From Anaeramoeba flamelloides (lineage: Eukaryota; Metamonada; Anaeramoebidae): a stretch of DNA of 64,000 nt. Of this stretch, positions 1 to 10,250 are shown piece after piece. The stretch covers positions 1,922,001-1,986,000 of the forward strand of contig JANTQA010000033.1 of the NCBI GenBank assembly GCA_027625915.1, given 5' to 3'. Numbering within the stretch: the first letter of the stretch is position 1; each line of letters begins with the position of its first letter. The notes under the pieces were generated by a model. That model saw only the letters and a list, made by a program, of their open reading frames with translations. It was not told the DNA's origin and searched no databases. The position numbers were made by a program, and so were the translations under genes.

Positions 1-169
1 AAAAATCGACATTTTGATACAAATTTTAAGGTTTAATTCATTAATTTTCAGATTTGAAAGTTGAAAAATATCTTTAAATAATTTGTGGCGAAATGTAGAT
101 TAATTGCTAATAAAAGACGTTTTTTTTTAAAATTAAGTATTTGAAAAAAAATATTTTCATATGTTAGAA

Positions 170-620
170 ATCTTGAGATAGATTGAAAATATAAGTAGTT
201 TTGTAAAAGGGAATGAAAAATAATCAGTCTTTGGGTTTTTGTGTTGATGATTATTGAGTTTATCTTTGAAATTAAAAAAATTCTAAAAATTGTTACTTTT
301 GGAAGTTCTAAAATGAATTATTAATTACTGGAATAATATTATTTTGGTTTTGATTTTTTGAGATTTGGAAAAGGAATTAAAAAAAAATAATTCCAAAATG
401 AAAATTATTAATTGTGATCATTAGTAAAAAATGTAATAATTTATTGTACAATAAGCTTGATAATATATTTTTTTTAGAGAAATTTGAGCCATGACAGGAC
501 TAATACCATTTACACCCAATTACAACATATTTTGATTATAGAGAAATCTATGGTGATGCTAATCCCTTAAAAAACCAAGATTTTGAGTTATAATCTTGCC
601 TAAATTATAGCTAAATTAAA
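170..620 (+). repeat. Interspersed repeat R1, copy 1
   Basis: This stretch recurs, diverged, in reverse orientation at 14805-15190, and part of it recurs in reverse at about 29860-30040. Shared landmarks are a block reading TGATGATTATTGAG, then TTTGGAAGTTCTAAAAT, then TTTGGAAAAGGAA, and near 500-530 the block ACCATTTAC followed by CCCAATTA. The last 60 bases, around TATAATCTNGCCTAAATTATAG, recur at 21835-21860. No coding signal was seen. The class is unknown; it is probably a non-autonomous element. Confidence 0.5.
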
Positions 621-1670
621 AAAAGTTAAATACAGTTTGTTAAATAATCCGTGTTGACTTCAATAAATATTTTTTTTCAACTTTTTATTGTTGTTTTGGA
701 ATTTTTTGGGTTTTAATTGTTGTTTTGAAAATTGTTGAATAGTTTTTGAAAATAATTGTTGTTTATTGTTGAATAGTGTTTTTTGTTTATAATTGTTTAT
801 TGAGATTAAAAATTTCCAAGAGTGTGTTTATTTTTAAAAAAGAAGCATAGTTTGTTCATAATACTTTACATTAATCAAGATATAATCAAATTTATTTTTT
901 TAAAGATCCATCAAAATATTTTTATATTCTAATTGAATGAAAACATAAAGATCTTCATTAGCCAATGAGAATTGATATTTTTAGAGATCTAATTAGCTCT
1001 CATTATTACTCAAAATATATTTTCAAATGATTTGGACAATTATCTTGTTGAATTTTTTAGGGATAAAATTTCAGCTGATAAACTTTTTTTTCTATTCTGG
1101 AATATTGTTTCATCTAGGATTCTTGGTTCTCCCAATATATATCACAAAAAAAATTCGAGGTAAATAAATAAAAGTTTACCAATAATAACAAGAGATGATT
1201 TTAAGGCTATTGGCTAAAGTAAGAAAAAGAAAATAAAGTGAAATTTTGGTACCATTTCATTTTTCAAAAAATTTGAAAAATTATGAAATCATTTAGCACA
1301 TTTAGAAGAGATACAAAACAGTTTTTCCGAAAAGTTTCATATATTTATCCTTGTTGTTTTTTTTTGATCAAACTCAAAGATCTGGTGCTTGTGGCTTTTG
1401 GTGACAAGTTGTTGAAATTTGATTGGGTTAGTTCTTAATTAGGGTAACTGAAGTTGGAAGATTTTGGAACAATGATTTTGTAAAAAGTACTATTGTAAAT
1501 ACTGTTAGGTTTGGAAAATACAGTTTTAATGTACTGTATTTTTAAGGAAATTGAATATATTTCAAAAACAACAATTATTTACAAAAACAACACAAAAAAT
1601 TTTCAAAAACACAAACGAAAAACCCAACACGGATTATTGAACAAACTGAATAATTTTAGATTTTCTGAAA
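621..1670. other. Gene-free AT-rich stretch
   Basis: I see no convincing exon, RNA gene or complete element. A short part near 1060-1130 (around TTTCAGCTGAT) resembles 26885-26950 downstream of the metallophosphoesterase gene, so it is probably another degenerate repeat. Open frames here are low-complexity and lack protein-like composition. Confidence 0.4.
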
Positions 1671-1675
1671 GTTCT

Positions 1676-2151
1676 GTAGAGTTCCGTTTGGTGCCGTCAA
1701 GTGCCGTAGAGTGCCTAGGTTTTCTTGAGGTTTTCTGTTTTATTTCGAAAATCTATTGATTTTCGTTAGGTTTTTTTTACTTTTCGAAATAAACCGAAAA
1801 TTTATTAAAATTCTCTATTTATTTCAAAAAGTAAAAAAAACCTAGAAAACTTTCCAAATAAACAGAAAACTAAAAAAAACCTAACGAAAATCTATAGATT
1901 TTCCAAATAAATAGAAAACCTCAAAAAAACCTTGAAAACTTCACAAATAAACAGAAAACTCGAGAAAACCTAACGGCGGTTTTTTTTAATTTTTGAAATA
2001 AACCGAAAATTTGTTTAATTGTCGATTTATTTCTCAAATTAAAAAAAATCCTAACGTGAAGTGCCTAGGTTTTCCAGAATCCAAAAAAATAGAGAAAAAT
2101 CTAAGATTTTACTCGATTCTTTTAAACTCTGGAAAACCTAACGTCAAACAT
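1676..2151. repeat. Nested palindromic repeat NP, copy A
   Basis: The block is built from consecutive hairpin modules. Each runs from AGGTTTTTTTTACTTTT through GAAATAAACCGAAAATTT and back to its complement ending in AAAACCTA, with a short TCTATAGA-type palindrome between modules. The right part (about 2075-2140) carries the family core, a roughly 65-base palindrome around AATCTAAGATTTTACTC flanked by TTTTCCAGA and TCTGGAAAA. The outer edge has GTGCCGTCAAGTGCCGTAG, also seen at the edges of the copies near 31.0 and 52.7 kb. Other copies lie at 5095-5770, 30995-31655, 48120-48370 and 52480-52725. Confidence 0.75.
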
Positions 2152-2206
2152 GGGAGGTAATTAAAGGAATCACCTCTTTTCAATAATAAAAAAAAAAAAA
2201 AAACCC
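2152..2206 (+). mobile_element. LINE 3' tail remnant with poly(A)
   Basis: The run GGAATCACCTCTTTTCAATAAT followed by about 16 A residues resembles the end of the LINE at 7557-7606 (GATTTCCTCCCTTCAAAAAATAA then poly(A)). I infer the 3' tail of a LINE 1 copy whose upstream part is missing or was replaced by the adjoining palindromic element. Confidence 0.45.
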
Positions 2207-2476
2207 AAGATTTTCAAGTTCGAAAGATATCTTGATGAATTACCCTTAAGGGAGTAGCTACACCATAAGACATGATAAAAATTTGAGAGAGATGAGATAA
2301 GAACATTTTATTTTAGTGGCGTGTGATCGTAGATTCTCTAAAAATTTTTTTAAAAAAATTATTTGATATTTTAATTTTAGTAATGTTCAACAATAAAAAA
2401 ATTGAGATTATATTGATAAAATAGTTTTTTTTTTTTTTATCATTTTTTTATTAAAATAAACTTAATTGAATTAATT

Positions 2477-3009
2477 AGGACACAGTTTAAACAGTTGGAA
2501 AAATAACAATACTACACTTTACATCCTATTGGAAATTAATTTTAATTCAACAAACTATTTCATTTTTTTTGTCTTTTTTTGTTTTTGTTTTCATTTTCAA
2601 TTTTTCAGTTACTTAATCTGTTTAGTTAGATCTTAAAATTTTTTTATAGATGGTTGATAGAATGTTAGTGTTGAGTTTCAAAAATTGAAAAATCCACATA
2701 CAACCGGTGCATGGTATCTTATCATTTGATCGATCAACCATTGTTGGTGTAATTTTAACAAATCTACCAATATATTTTTTGTTCAAACTCTTTCATTTCA
2801 GCTGGTTTCCTTATTTTGGATAGACGTGTTTTGATTTTTTATTTTATATTGTTTTCTTATATTTGGATGAAAATGATTACTTAAAAAACCATTAATACTA
2901 GGTTATTTATATATGGTTTTATATTACTTTTGGAAAAATATAATAAATTGAGTTTTTGTTTTCCTATTTTTGATTTTCTGATGTGTCCAAATTTTTGGAA
3001 TGGGGTTTA
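2477..3009 (+). mobile_element. Non-autonomous TIR element, family M1, copy 1
   Basis: This is a copy of a roughly 530-bp family. It begins GGACACAGTTTAAACAGTTG and ends in GTGTCCAAATTTTTGGAAT followed by GGGGTTTA, the inverted form of the family's left end. Internal landmarks shared with other copies are AGTTACTTAATCTGTTT, TTTGATCGATCAACNATTGTTGG and ACATTTTTTGTTC. The left terminus is truncated here. Better or further copies lie at 27127-27659, 49262-49797 (minus), 63195-63750, and partial ones near 57000-57325 and 9960-10250. No coding capacity. Confidence 0.75.
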
Positions 3010-3370
3010 GTTTTAATTTTAGGAGAAGATAATTTCAGATTCTTTGAATAAAACTTATGGCTATTTTGTGGTTTAAACTTTGATAACATATAATCATATT
3101 CACTTCTCCAATTCCACTAAACCCAACTATTTAAAATCCTAATAAGTAATAATTTGACTTAATTATTCTAATTTTGGAATTCTTCTAGCTATTTAAGTCC
3201 CATTTATGTTTCCTTTTATGATTCTCTCAATTGTAAGGTTGTTGTTCTTTTTAAACAAAATCCATTAATCCCAAATGCCACTAATATTAAAATATTTCTA
3301 ATTGCTTAATGTTGTCAGGATTAAAAAAAATCTCAAAAATGATAAAAAAATAAAAAATGAAAAAATTAAA

Positions 3371-3465
3371 TGCCACAATAGAATGTTGAGAGAAGGATAA
3401 AAGATAAGTTATTCAACATTCAAAACACTATTTTTTGCAATTCAACTCAACATTCTATTGTGGCA
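3371..3465. repeat. Perfect 20-bp inverted repeat (hairpin)
   Basis: Positions 3371-3390 (TGCCACAATAGAATGTTGAG) are the exact reverse complement of 3446-3465, giving a 20-bp stem with a 55-base loop. A partial third arm (TCAACATTC, 3413-3421) could pair alternatively. It lies in non-coding sequence about 390 bases beyond the end of the RCC1-like gene. It could be the relic of a foldback element or a structured RNA. Confidence 0.7.
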
Positions 3466-3856
3466 ATTTCTTTGAGACATTGAAAAAAAAATTTAAAAAA
3501 TCTAATGAATGAAGTACTTAAAATAATAAAAATCAACGCGTTACAACCAAAGTAAAAAATGTTATTTTCTGATCCTTTTCAAAATTGCAAAAAAGTGAAA
3601 AATTTTTCAATACCGTGGCTACTCCCTTAACAGGAGTTTCTTAAAAGTAATAAAATATGATACTACTCATAAAAATAGTATTAACTGATCGCAAAATACC
3701 AATAATCCTTAAAGAGTTTGAATAGATCAACATCAAAATGTCCTATTTAAGTTGTTAAACCTTTAGACGAAGAATTATTTAAAACTATCAAGTTTTCACT
3801 TTCACAAAACAACGATAGGAAGCTTGAAAAGCAAATTTCAACAAATGTGATCGCAG

Positions 3857-4552
3857 TTATAAATTGAAGAGAAGAGAACACAAGCCAAGAACCAGCTCTG
3901 GTAATTTGTTAAAAGATTTCTTTTTTGATAAAACAAAAAAAGTTTAAATGACAAAGAAAGAAGGAGGATAAGAAGAAAAAAAAAAATCATAAACAAGAAT
4001 TTTTTTACCCTCATCATTTTCTCCATTTGCAAAAAGTTTGCCTTTTGGAGTTAAAAAATAATTCTGACGGCTACACATTGCTATTGAATCAATTTTGATA
4101 TTGTTTTTTTTAAAAAAGGTAACTTCTCTTAATTCGCCCCAGTTGCTGTTTTCGGGATCTTTAAAGGGGATCTCATAAAAAGTGTTATTATTGTTTTCTG
4201 TTTGTTCGGCTAAGGAATAAATTGCTCCAGAATGAGTTAAAATGAGAAAAGTTCTTTCACCAGATTGAATATCTTTGATTATTTCATTTTGGATCGTGAA
4301 TTTGCGAGACCTTTTCTGGGTGTGTTTTTGGTAAATCTCAAGTTGGTTTCTTCCTTTCCAAACAAGGCAACTTGTAGGGTATTCACCAAAATCATAAATT
4401 GCATCTTTGACACAATTAGAAACAATCTTGCGGACTTGATGCGCATTTTCAATTCTTGTAGCTTTTGTCCAAGACGGAAGTTTTGAGGTTTGTGAACCCT
4501 TTATTAGGAAATCGAAATGTCTACTTGCGGAAAAATATACATTTTTCGTCAT
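3857..4552 (-). CDS. Truncated RCC1-like repeat protein, two exons
   Basis: Exon 1 (4552-4009) encodes about 181 residues; a 111-nt intron (4008-3898, GTAAAA...ACCAG) leads to a short exon 2 ending at 3857, for about 194 residues. The protein has RCC1-type blade features: LILTHSGAIYSL around residues 100-115 and NYFLTPKGKLFANGENDEG at 163-181, the familiar 'display, label, then N-G-x-N-xx-G' of beta-propeller RCC1 repeats. A full RCC1 propeller needs seven blades and only about two are visible, so the gene is either truncated or its 3' exons are lost; past exon 2 the sequence is repeat-rich. After splicing the reading is NGENDEELVLGL, close to the usual NExGQLGLG, which supports the intron. 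Proteins of this kind usually act as regulatory or scaffold modules; the role here is not known. The start ATG opens a clean frame. Confidence 0.65.
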
Positions 4553-4639
4553 TAAGGGAAAGTAATTTCGGAAAAATCAAAAGAAACAAAATTTTATATT
4601 GATGATAAAGAATGAAAAATGGAAAAAAAAATTATTTTT

Positions 4640-6350
4640 ATTTTTATTAAGGAAGTGTGAATTACACCCAATGTGTAACGGATAATTAAATACCCTATCA
4701 AGAAATTTAAGTGTAAAATAATATTATTCACTATTATTGATTTCTGAAAATAATCTCAAACTATCATATTTTAAAATTATTTCTTTAAGGTTAATTTTTT
4801 TAATCATTTACGAAATGGTTCAATAAATCTTTTCATAGGAAGGATGTATCAATAAAAAATGATCCCTATTTTCTATTATTTCCTTTCTGTTCATATTTTA
4901 AACATAAAAAACAAAATTTGATTTGAATTTTTATTTATAATATTGTAATATCTATTTAAGCAGTTAGTAAATGTTCTGAATTTTAGAATTGTAGAGCTCA
5001 GAGGATAATATAAATATCTTTTTTTTTTTAATAAATATTTTTTTTTGGTTTTTGATTATTGCGTGATATTTTTGTGGGTTGTCTAAAAGTATCATAGGGT
5101 GTTATTGGTTACTGTCAAGTTCCTAGGTTTTCCATAATTCTGAAGAATTGGAGAAAGTCATTAATTATTCTCTATTGGTATATTTTTTGGAAAACCTAAA
5201 AAAACGATCAGTCAAGTGCTTTAGAGTGCCTATTTTTTGATAGAATACAAAAGAATATAGTAAAATATTTGATTTTGCTAAATATAGTTAAATTCTGGAA
5301 AAACTCAAGGTTGTTTTCTTTAGGTTTTTTGTTTTAACTATGAAGTGTTCAAGGTTTTTTGTTTTAACTATGAAGTGTTCAAGGTTTTTTTTTACTTTTT
5401 GAAATAAGTAGAAAATTCTAATAAATTTTCGATTTATTTCAAAAAGTAAAAAAAAACCGAACGAAAATCTATATAATTTCCAAATAAACAAGGAAACCAA
5501 GAATAGCTAACGTACATATTTTTTAATTTTTGAAATAAATAGAAAATTTATTAGAATTTTCTACTTATTTTAAATGAGAAAAAAAACCCTAAAGTTAGAG
5601 TCCATCAAGCACCTTAGAGTGTCACTGAGTTATTATGTTTTTAAACTCAAGAAAATTCTAGAATACCCAATGATGCTTTTTTTTTGCTCTTTGAAATAAA
5701 AAGAAAAGCGATAATTTTTTTTTTTTTATTTCTAAAATTAAAAAAAAACGAACTATGATATTCCAACAGATAGAATAAACAACTGATTATAATTATAATA
5801 ATAAATTTCTTTTTTAAGATGTTTTAAAATCTCTGAAACACAAGTAATTTTATTCTTTATTCTTAAATTAAATTTTATTAGTTTTCCCAGATATGTTAGA
5901 AATACAATTTTTTAATATTTTTTTAAATTTAAATTTCATTTTATTATTGGAAATTACCAAATTTTCGAATTTAAATTTTGTTTGATAAATAAGAATTGGT
6001 GTGTTTCTGTTTATTTTGCATATTTTATTAATACACGTATTAGCCCAAGAGTTTAAATATTATTGTGTTCCTATTTTAGAATTATATATTTCGAAAATAT
6101 ATGTTAATTGGCTTAATATAAAAGATTTACAGAATCTAATTTCAGATTATTGTTGAGTGAATTATTATTGAATGATTGTTTAGATTTGTTATAAGTTTCT
6201 TTTACCTTTTTTAAATTATATACTAAAAACAAAATTTTATCCAAAAAATTCCCAAAGATTGAATTTTGATAAATCTTGAGTAATCTCTATTTTGCCTTTA
6301 TTTGGTTCTAATCCAGATCAAAAAATTATTTGTTTTCATTTATTCTTTTT
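4640..6350 (-). mobile_element. Decayed LINE, family 2, C-terminal half
   Basis: Read on the minus strand, 6350-5870 gives pieces such as FNLW, NNSLNN and NSWANTCINKICKINRNTP, matching the open frame at 47609-47328 (NSLNNSLKIRLFNSF, NSWINSLITEIYKINRNTP). At 4900-4820 there is a CxxC segment followed by DHFL, the zinc-knuckle-like C-terminal motif of non-LTR reverse transcriptases. The 3' end (4660-4640) has the palindrome GTGTAATTCACAC followed by an A-rich tail. The copy is multiply interrupted and carries the palindromic repeat at 5095-5770. The reverse-transcriptase core is absent. Confidence 0.65.
5095..5770. repeat. Nested palindromic repeat NP, copy B
   Basis: This is the same architecture as the block at 1.7-2.15 kb: TCCTAGGTTTTCC, a hairpin core ending in TTTTTTGGAAAACCTA (5131-5205), a second core (5235-5300), then modules of AGGTTTTTTTTACTTTTTGA, AGAAAATT and the complement. 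A perfect 24-base direct duplication (GGTTTTTTGTTTTAACTATGAAGTGTTCAA) sits at 5322-5382. The copy lies inside the family 2 LINE, so it inserted after that LINE did. Confidence 0.65.
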
Positions 6351-6689
6351 ATGGTTTACAATCTCTGAAATTTGAAAAATATGATTATCTTATGTTGGGT
6401 GTAAGGATATTGTTATTTTAACTTTTTCCCGTTCAATATTGTACTTGATTGTAGTTTTAATAGAGGTTCAAAAAGGAATTACTAACAATTTATTTTTTTT
6501 GTTTCTCCAAAAACAAAATCGAAGACTTTAAGACGAGTATATCAAATGGAATTTAATTACAGATTTCATTTGGTGGTTGTTAGAATAAAATTTTCAATTA
6601 GCTTTTGGTATATTTGGAGCATTTAAAAAAAGTATTTTTTTTTGGCTTGAAAAAGAGAAACATTTAAAAAAAATACTTTAAAAAAGTAA

Positions 6690-7607
6690 AAGCAAATTTT
6701 AAAAAAATCAAGATGATTTTTAACCAACAACAATTAGCCAATGGAGTAAAATTACAAATGTTTAAATCGATATGTATTAGCCAATTATTTTATGGGTTAG
6801 TTATTTTCAATCTAACCCAAAATGATTTCAACTCGATAGATGTTTGGATAAATAAAAAAGTAACAAAATTTTTAAAAATTAATCCACACTCTCCAAGAAT
6901 AATTCATAAAGCCGAGGCAAAATTAGACCAAGTAAGAATTTCGATATATAAAAGAAGATTTAAACTCAAAAATAAATTAGAAATACTTGGTTTCGAACAA
7001 ATATCAAAAAAATTAAAATTTTCCAAAAAAGACAACGAAAATATTAATTGGAAAGCGGAAAATATAAAATTGCTAAATGCGAATCTTAACCAATTTAGAG
7101 AAAATTTAATAATAAATAGCACTGGGTGGAAAGGCCAGGAATATTTAAAAATTATTAGATACAATAACAATATAAACAAACAACAACAATATTTAAAATG
7201 GAAGGGCTCAACTTCCATCTTAAAACTAAGAAATTTCACAAATTATCTAAATAGATATTCTTATGTTTATGATAAGAATAAAACAAAAACAAAATCTTAC
7301 AACTTATGCAAAAAATATTTAAACCTAGATTCAGATGAAGATATCGATCATTTTTTATGGGACTGCCCATTCTATAAAGAAAATCGAATAATTTGGATTA
7401 AAGATTTAATTCAAATTAACAAAAATAATTAGAATAATATTTTTGATATTATTCGAAATAAAGACTCATTGTTTATTTTATCATTAGTTAATGATAAAGA
7501 AAATTATGATTCTCTATTGAGATTTCTAAACAAAAATTTAGAAATTAAGGCTGTAAGAGGAAATTGATTTCCTCCCTTCAAAAAATAAAAAAAAAAAAAA
7601 AAAAAAG
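6690..7607 (+). mobile_element. LINE (family 1) 3' end with near-intact ORF end
   Basis: Positions 6713-7432 keep a 239-residue open frame that is the C-terminal part of a non-LTR retrotransposon ORF2. It has CKKYLNLDSDEDIDHFLWDC near its end, the C-x(n)-H-x4-C zinc-knuckle-like motif that follows the RT domain in this class. One TAG ends the frame; immediately beyond it the same frame continues through NKDSLFILSLVNDKENYDS to KAVRGN and a TGA, so this copy has a single nonsense codon in its last 50 residues. The 3' end has the palindrome GAGGAAAT-TG-ATTTCCTC (7557-7574), then CCTTCAAAAAATAA and about 20 A residues. It is 5'-truncated, as usual for LINEs. The near-intact frame suggests a fairly recent insertion. 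Confidence 0.85.
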
Positions 7608-7744
7608 TATTTTTTATTTTTTTAGGTGATTGGGTTAAAGAGAAATAAATCTTACAATCAAAAACCCACAAATAAAAAAAAAAAAAAAAGAATTTATAAT
7701 AACAGTTCAACCAAAACCATTTCCCATCGAATGCGTCTCAGTTG

Positions 7745-8115
7745 CAGGGGGTGAATTACGTATATTTAAATAGCTTGAATTGATATTCAAGAAAAATAAT
7801 TATTTTGGAAATTTCAAAATAGATTTCATTTTTTAATAATTAAACGATTTTTTCTATTTTCTATAGATCCTTTATTTTTTATTCATACTAAAATGTTACA
7901 AAATTTTATTTTCATTGCAAGATCGATATTAACCTGGTGAAAAATGTACCAATTTCATGTTATTGGAAGAGTAAAGATGATTTTGAAAAAATTATATTGT
8001 TTTTTTTTGGTAATTTCTTTTGATCTTCAATTAAACCCCAAACTGAATATTGTTGTTTCTCTCAATAGGTTAATTGAAAATGATATTTTTTTCATTTTTA
8101 GGAAAATTTAATGAT
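7745..8115 (+). repeat. Interspersed repeat S, copy 1
   Basis: The block shows the features AAGATCGATA, CCTGGT, GTTATTGGAA, TTGATCTTCAATTAAA and TTGTTTCTC in order. The same series appears at 41895-42290 (plus) and in reverse at 30120-30605 and 39880-40205. One edge recurs as GGGTTTGAATGGATATTAGAA at 41922-41942 and in reverse near 27890 and 30550. It is non-coding and of unknown class; a SINE or LINE 3' derivative is possible. Confidence 0.45.
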
Positions 8116-8852
8116 TCATTTAATTTACTACACACACAGGCAAACCCCTCTTTAAGGTATATTATTCTACTTATTTCGTATTAATTCTCTCTCAAGCCCA
8201 ATTATATAACAAAGTAATATTTTAAATATTTTTGACACAATTTAACCGTAACAATGTTTTATAAATTTAATTGAAGTTAACTAAAATAAAAAAGAATCAA
8301 AATGCAATTATAAGTGTCACTACAGACGATCTAAAAGGAAACTATACTTTACTCCACTACTATATTTATATCTATAATACTAAAAAGAAAAATAAATTTC
8401 ATCAACAAACTAAAATATCTAACTTAAATAATCATTAACTATAATTTTAATAGTTGAAGAAAAAAAAAATTGACTGTGAAAATATGAAAGAAGAAGAGAA
8501 AAAGGAAAAAATTCATTAGATTCTTATGAATAAAATTATTAAGTAGAATATTCATAAGAAAATAAAAAATATTAATTATAAATAAATATTAAAAATCTCC
8601 ACTTCCAAGACAACTTTATGAGTTAAAAAATCTTATTTAAACTGGAAATAATCAACATACCTATTCAAATTAAAGTATTTTAAGAATTTTTTTAATGTAT
8701 ACTATTCAAATGGGTAAAAAAGTAAATTTCAAAATATTCTAATTGTAAAAAAAAAAAATTAATTGTTGACCACTTTATTTGGGGCTTTAAGGAATATATA
8801 TATATATAAAATTAAAAAACAATTCACTAAAAAAAATCAAAATTTTATAATA
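8116..8852. other. Gene-free AT-rich stretch
   Basis: I see no protein-like frame or recognisable element here, only A/T homopolymers and a short (TA)n run at 8797-8808. Confidence 0.4.
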
Positions 8853-9048
8853 GAGGCAGTTTCACTTTTAAGATACAAACATTGAAGGAAATTTAAGGTA
8901 CAATAAAAAAATCCCAAATTGAGGGACAAAATTCTAATTCGAGTAAAATAATTTGAGAAAAAAAAATTCCAAAAAATGTGCTTTAATTTGAGTTTTTTTG
9001 GTGCCTTAAATTTAGTTCAGAATATGATTTTAAAAGTGGAACTGACTG
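8853..9048. mobile_element. Palindromic MITE, family P, copy 1
   Basis: This is a roughly 196-bp element whose two halves are inverted copies of each other, bordered by TA on both sides. The right end reads TTAAAAGTGGAACTGACTG, the complement of the family end CAGTCAGTTTCACTTTTAA. It is the most diverged of three copies; the others are 16165-16363 and 24212-24407. TA borders and CAG-type ends are typical of Tc1/mariner-mobilised MITEs; that assignment is inference. Confidence 0.75.
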
Positions 9049-9955
9049 TAATATTATATATTGCCAAAATATTAAGATATCGATGAATTTCTGTAGAAAA
9101 ATGAATATTAAAGAAATTGATAGCATTACTATAAAATATTAAACAATTAATATTATCTCAACATTCTATCTCGAAAAAGATCTCAAATCCATCTTGTTCT
9201 GGATTATATATCATCAAAAAATCATATCCATCTTATAAATCTAAATGATTCTTATCTATTTTTCAAATTCTTTATTTTTTTCTCTTCCCTCTCATTTTAT
9301 TTTCATTTTTTAGACTCTTTATAATATACGAGAAAATATAATTTGGTCAAAATTCTTCCCATGAATGTGTTTACGAACTACTTAAATTAGAAATTACAAG
9401 TTTAGTTACCAAAAAATTCTCTCCTTTTCAGACAAAGTGTTGTATAATAATTAATCCTTAATTATAAATTAAATACATGATTATTGACTCCCAGAAAATC
9501 TATTTTTTGATAAAAAAAAAAGAATTATTAAAGAAATTATATATTAAATACTAAACTAAAATTAATTAATTAATATTAATATTGTATTTTTATATTGAAG
9601 AGAAGTGATTCAAAAAATAGATAATGTTTCCTGAGACTCTAAAATTATATTTAAAGTTTTTTTTTTACCCTTGCTATAATATAGACAAGATTATCACTCC
9701 TAAGATCTCTTTTCTTGAAATAAAAAAAAAAAAAAAAGAAAAAAACTTTTTTAAAAAAACCAGAAAAAAAAAGGAGTGAAAAAAAAGTCAGAAATAAAGA
9801 ATATAAAATTATAATAATAGTATTTAATAATTAATTCAATAATTTATTAAATATAAAGTTAAAATAATTCAAAACTTGATCAACAATTATTATTAATTTA
9901 TAAAACACACAAAACCAATGAATAAATAATTATAAATCAAAATAAAAGAATACTA
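9049..9955. other. Gene-free AT-rich stretch
   Basis: Nothing recognisable was found: A/T homopolymers, short palindromic ATTAATTAATATTAAT near 9565, and no coding-like composition. Confidence 0.4.
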
Positions 9956-9959
9956 TATT

Positions 9960-10250
9960 AAAAAAATTTGAGAGAACAACAAAAAAATCTTTTTTAATAA
10001 TTTGATGAAATTCTCTGGATAATTCTTTATCGATTAAATGATTAGATACCATCAACTAATTGTATACATTTTTTCTACTTAACAAAACTCAATATTAACT
10101 TTCTATTATTTATTAGAAAAAAAATATTTATCTAACCAAACAACTTTACTTAACTGGAAAAAAGAAAATGATGAAATCAAAACAAAAATAAAAAAAAATA
10201 TAAAATATTTTCAATTATTAAAATGATCTCTTAAATTCACAAAATAACTG
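9960..10250 (-). mobile_element. Degenerate fragment of TIR element family M1
   Basis: Read on the minus strand, the block contains ACAATTAGTTGATGGTATCT and then AATCATTTAATCGAT, corresponding to the internal M1 sequence (ACAATTGGTAGATGCTATCT, then CATTTGATCGATCAA at 27363-27402). Termini are not recognisable. It is an old, incomplete copy. Confidence 0.45.

Noticed and set aside
1511-1759. 82-codon plus frame
   Set aside because: Its second half is built from the NP palindrome modules and the first half is low-complexity Asn/Lys/Thr; no splice or family support.
5288-5500. 70-codon minus frame with an internal repeat
   Set aside because: It is a translation of the NP palindrome including its direct duplication.
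6904-7239. 111-codon minus frame
   Set aside because: Antisense shadow of the LINE ORF on the plus strand.
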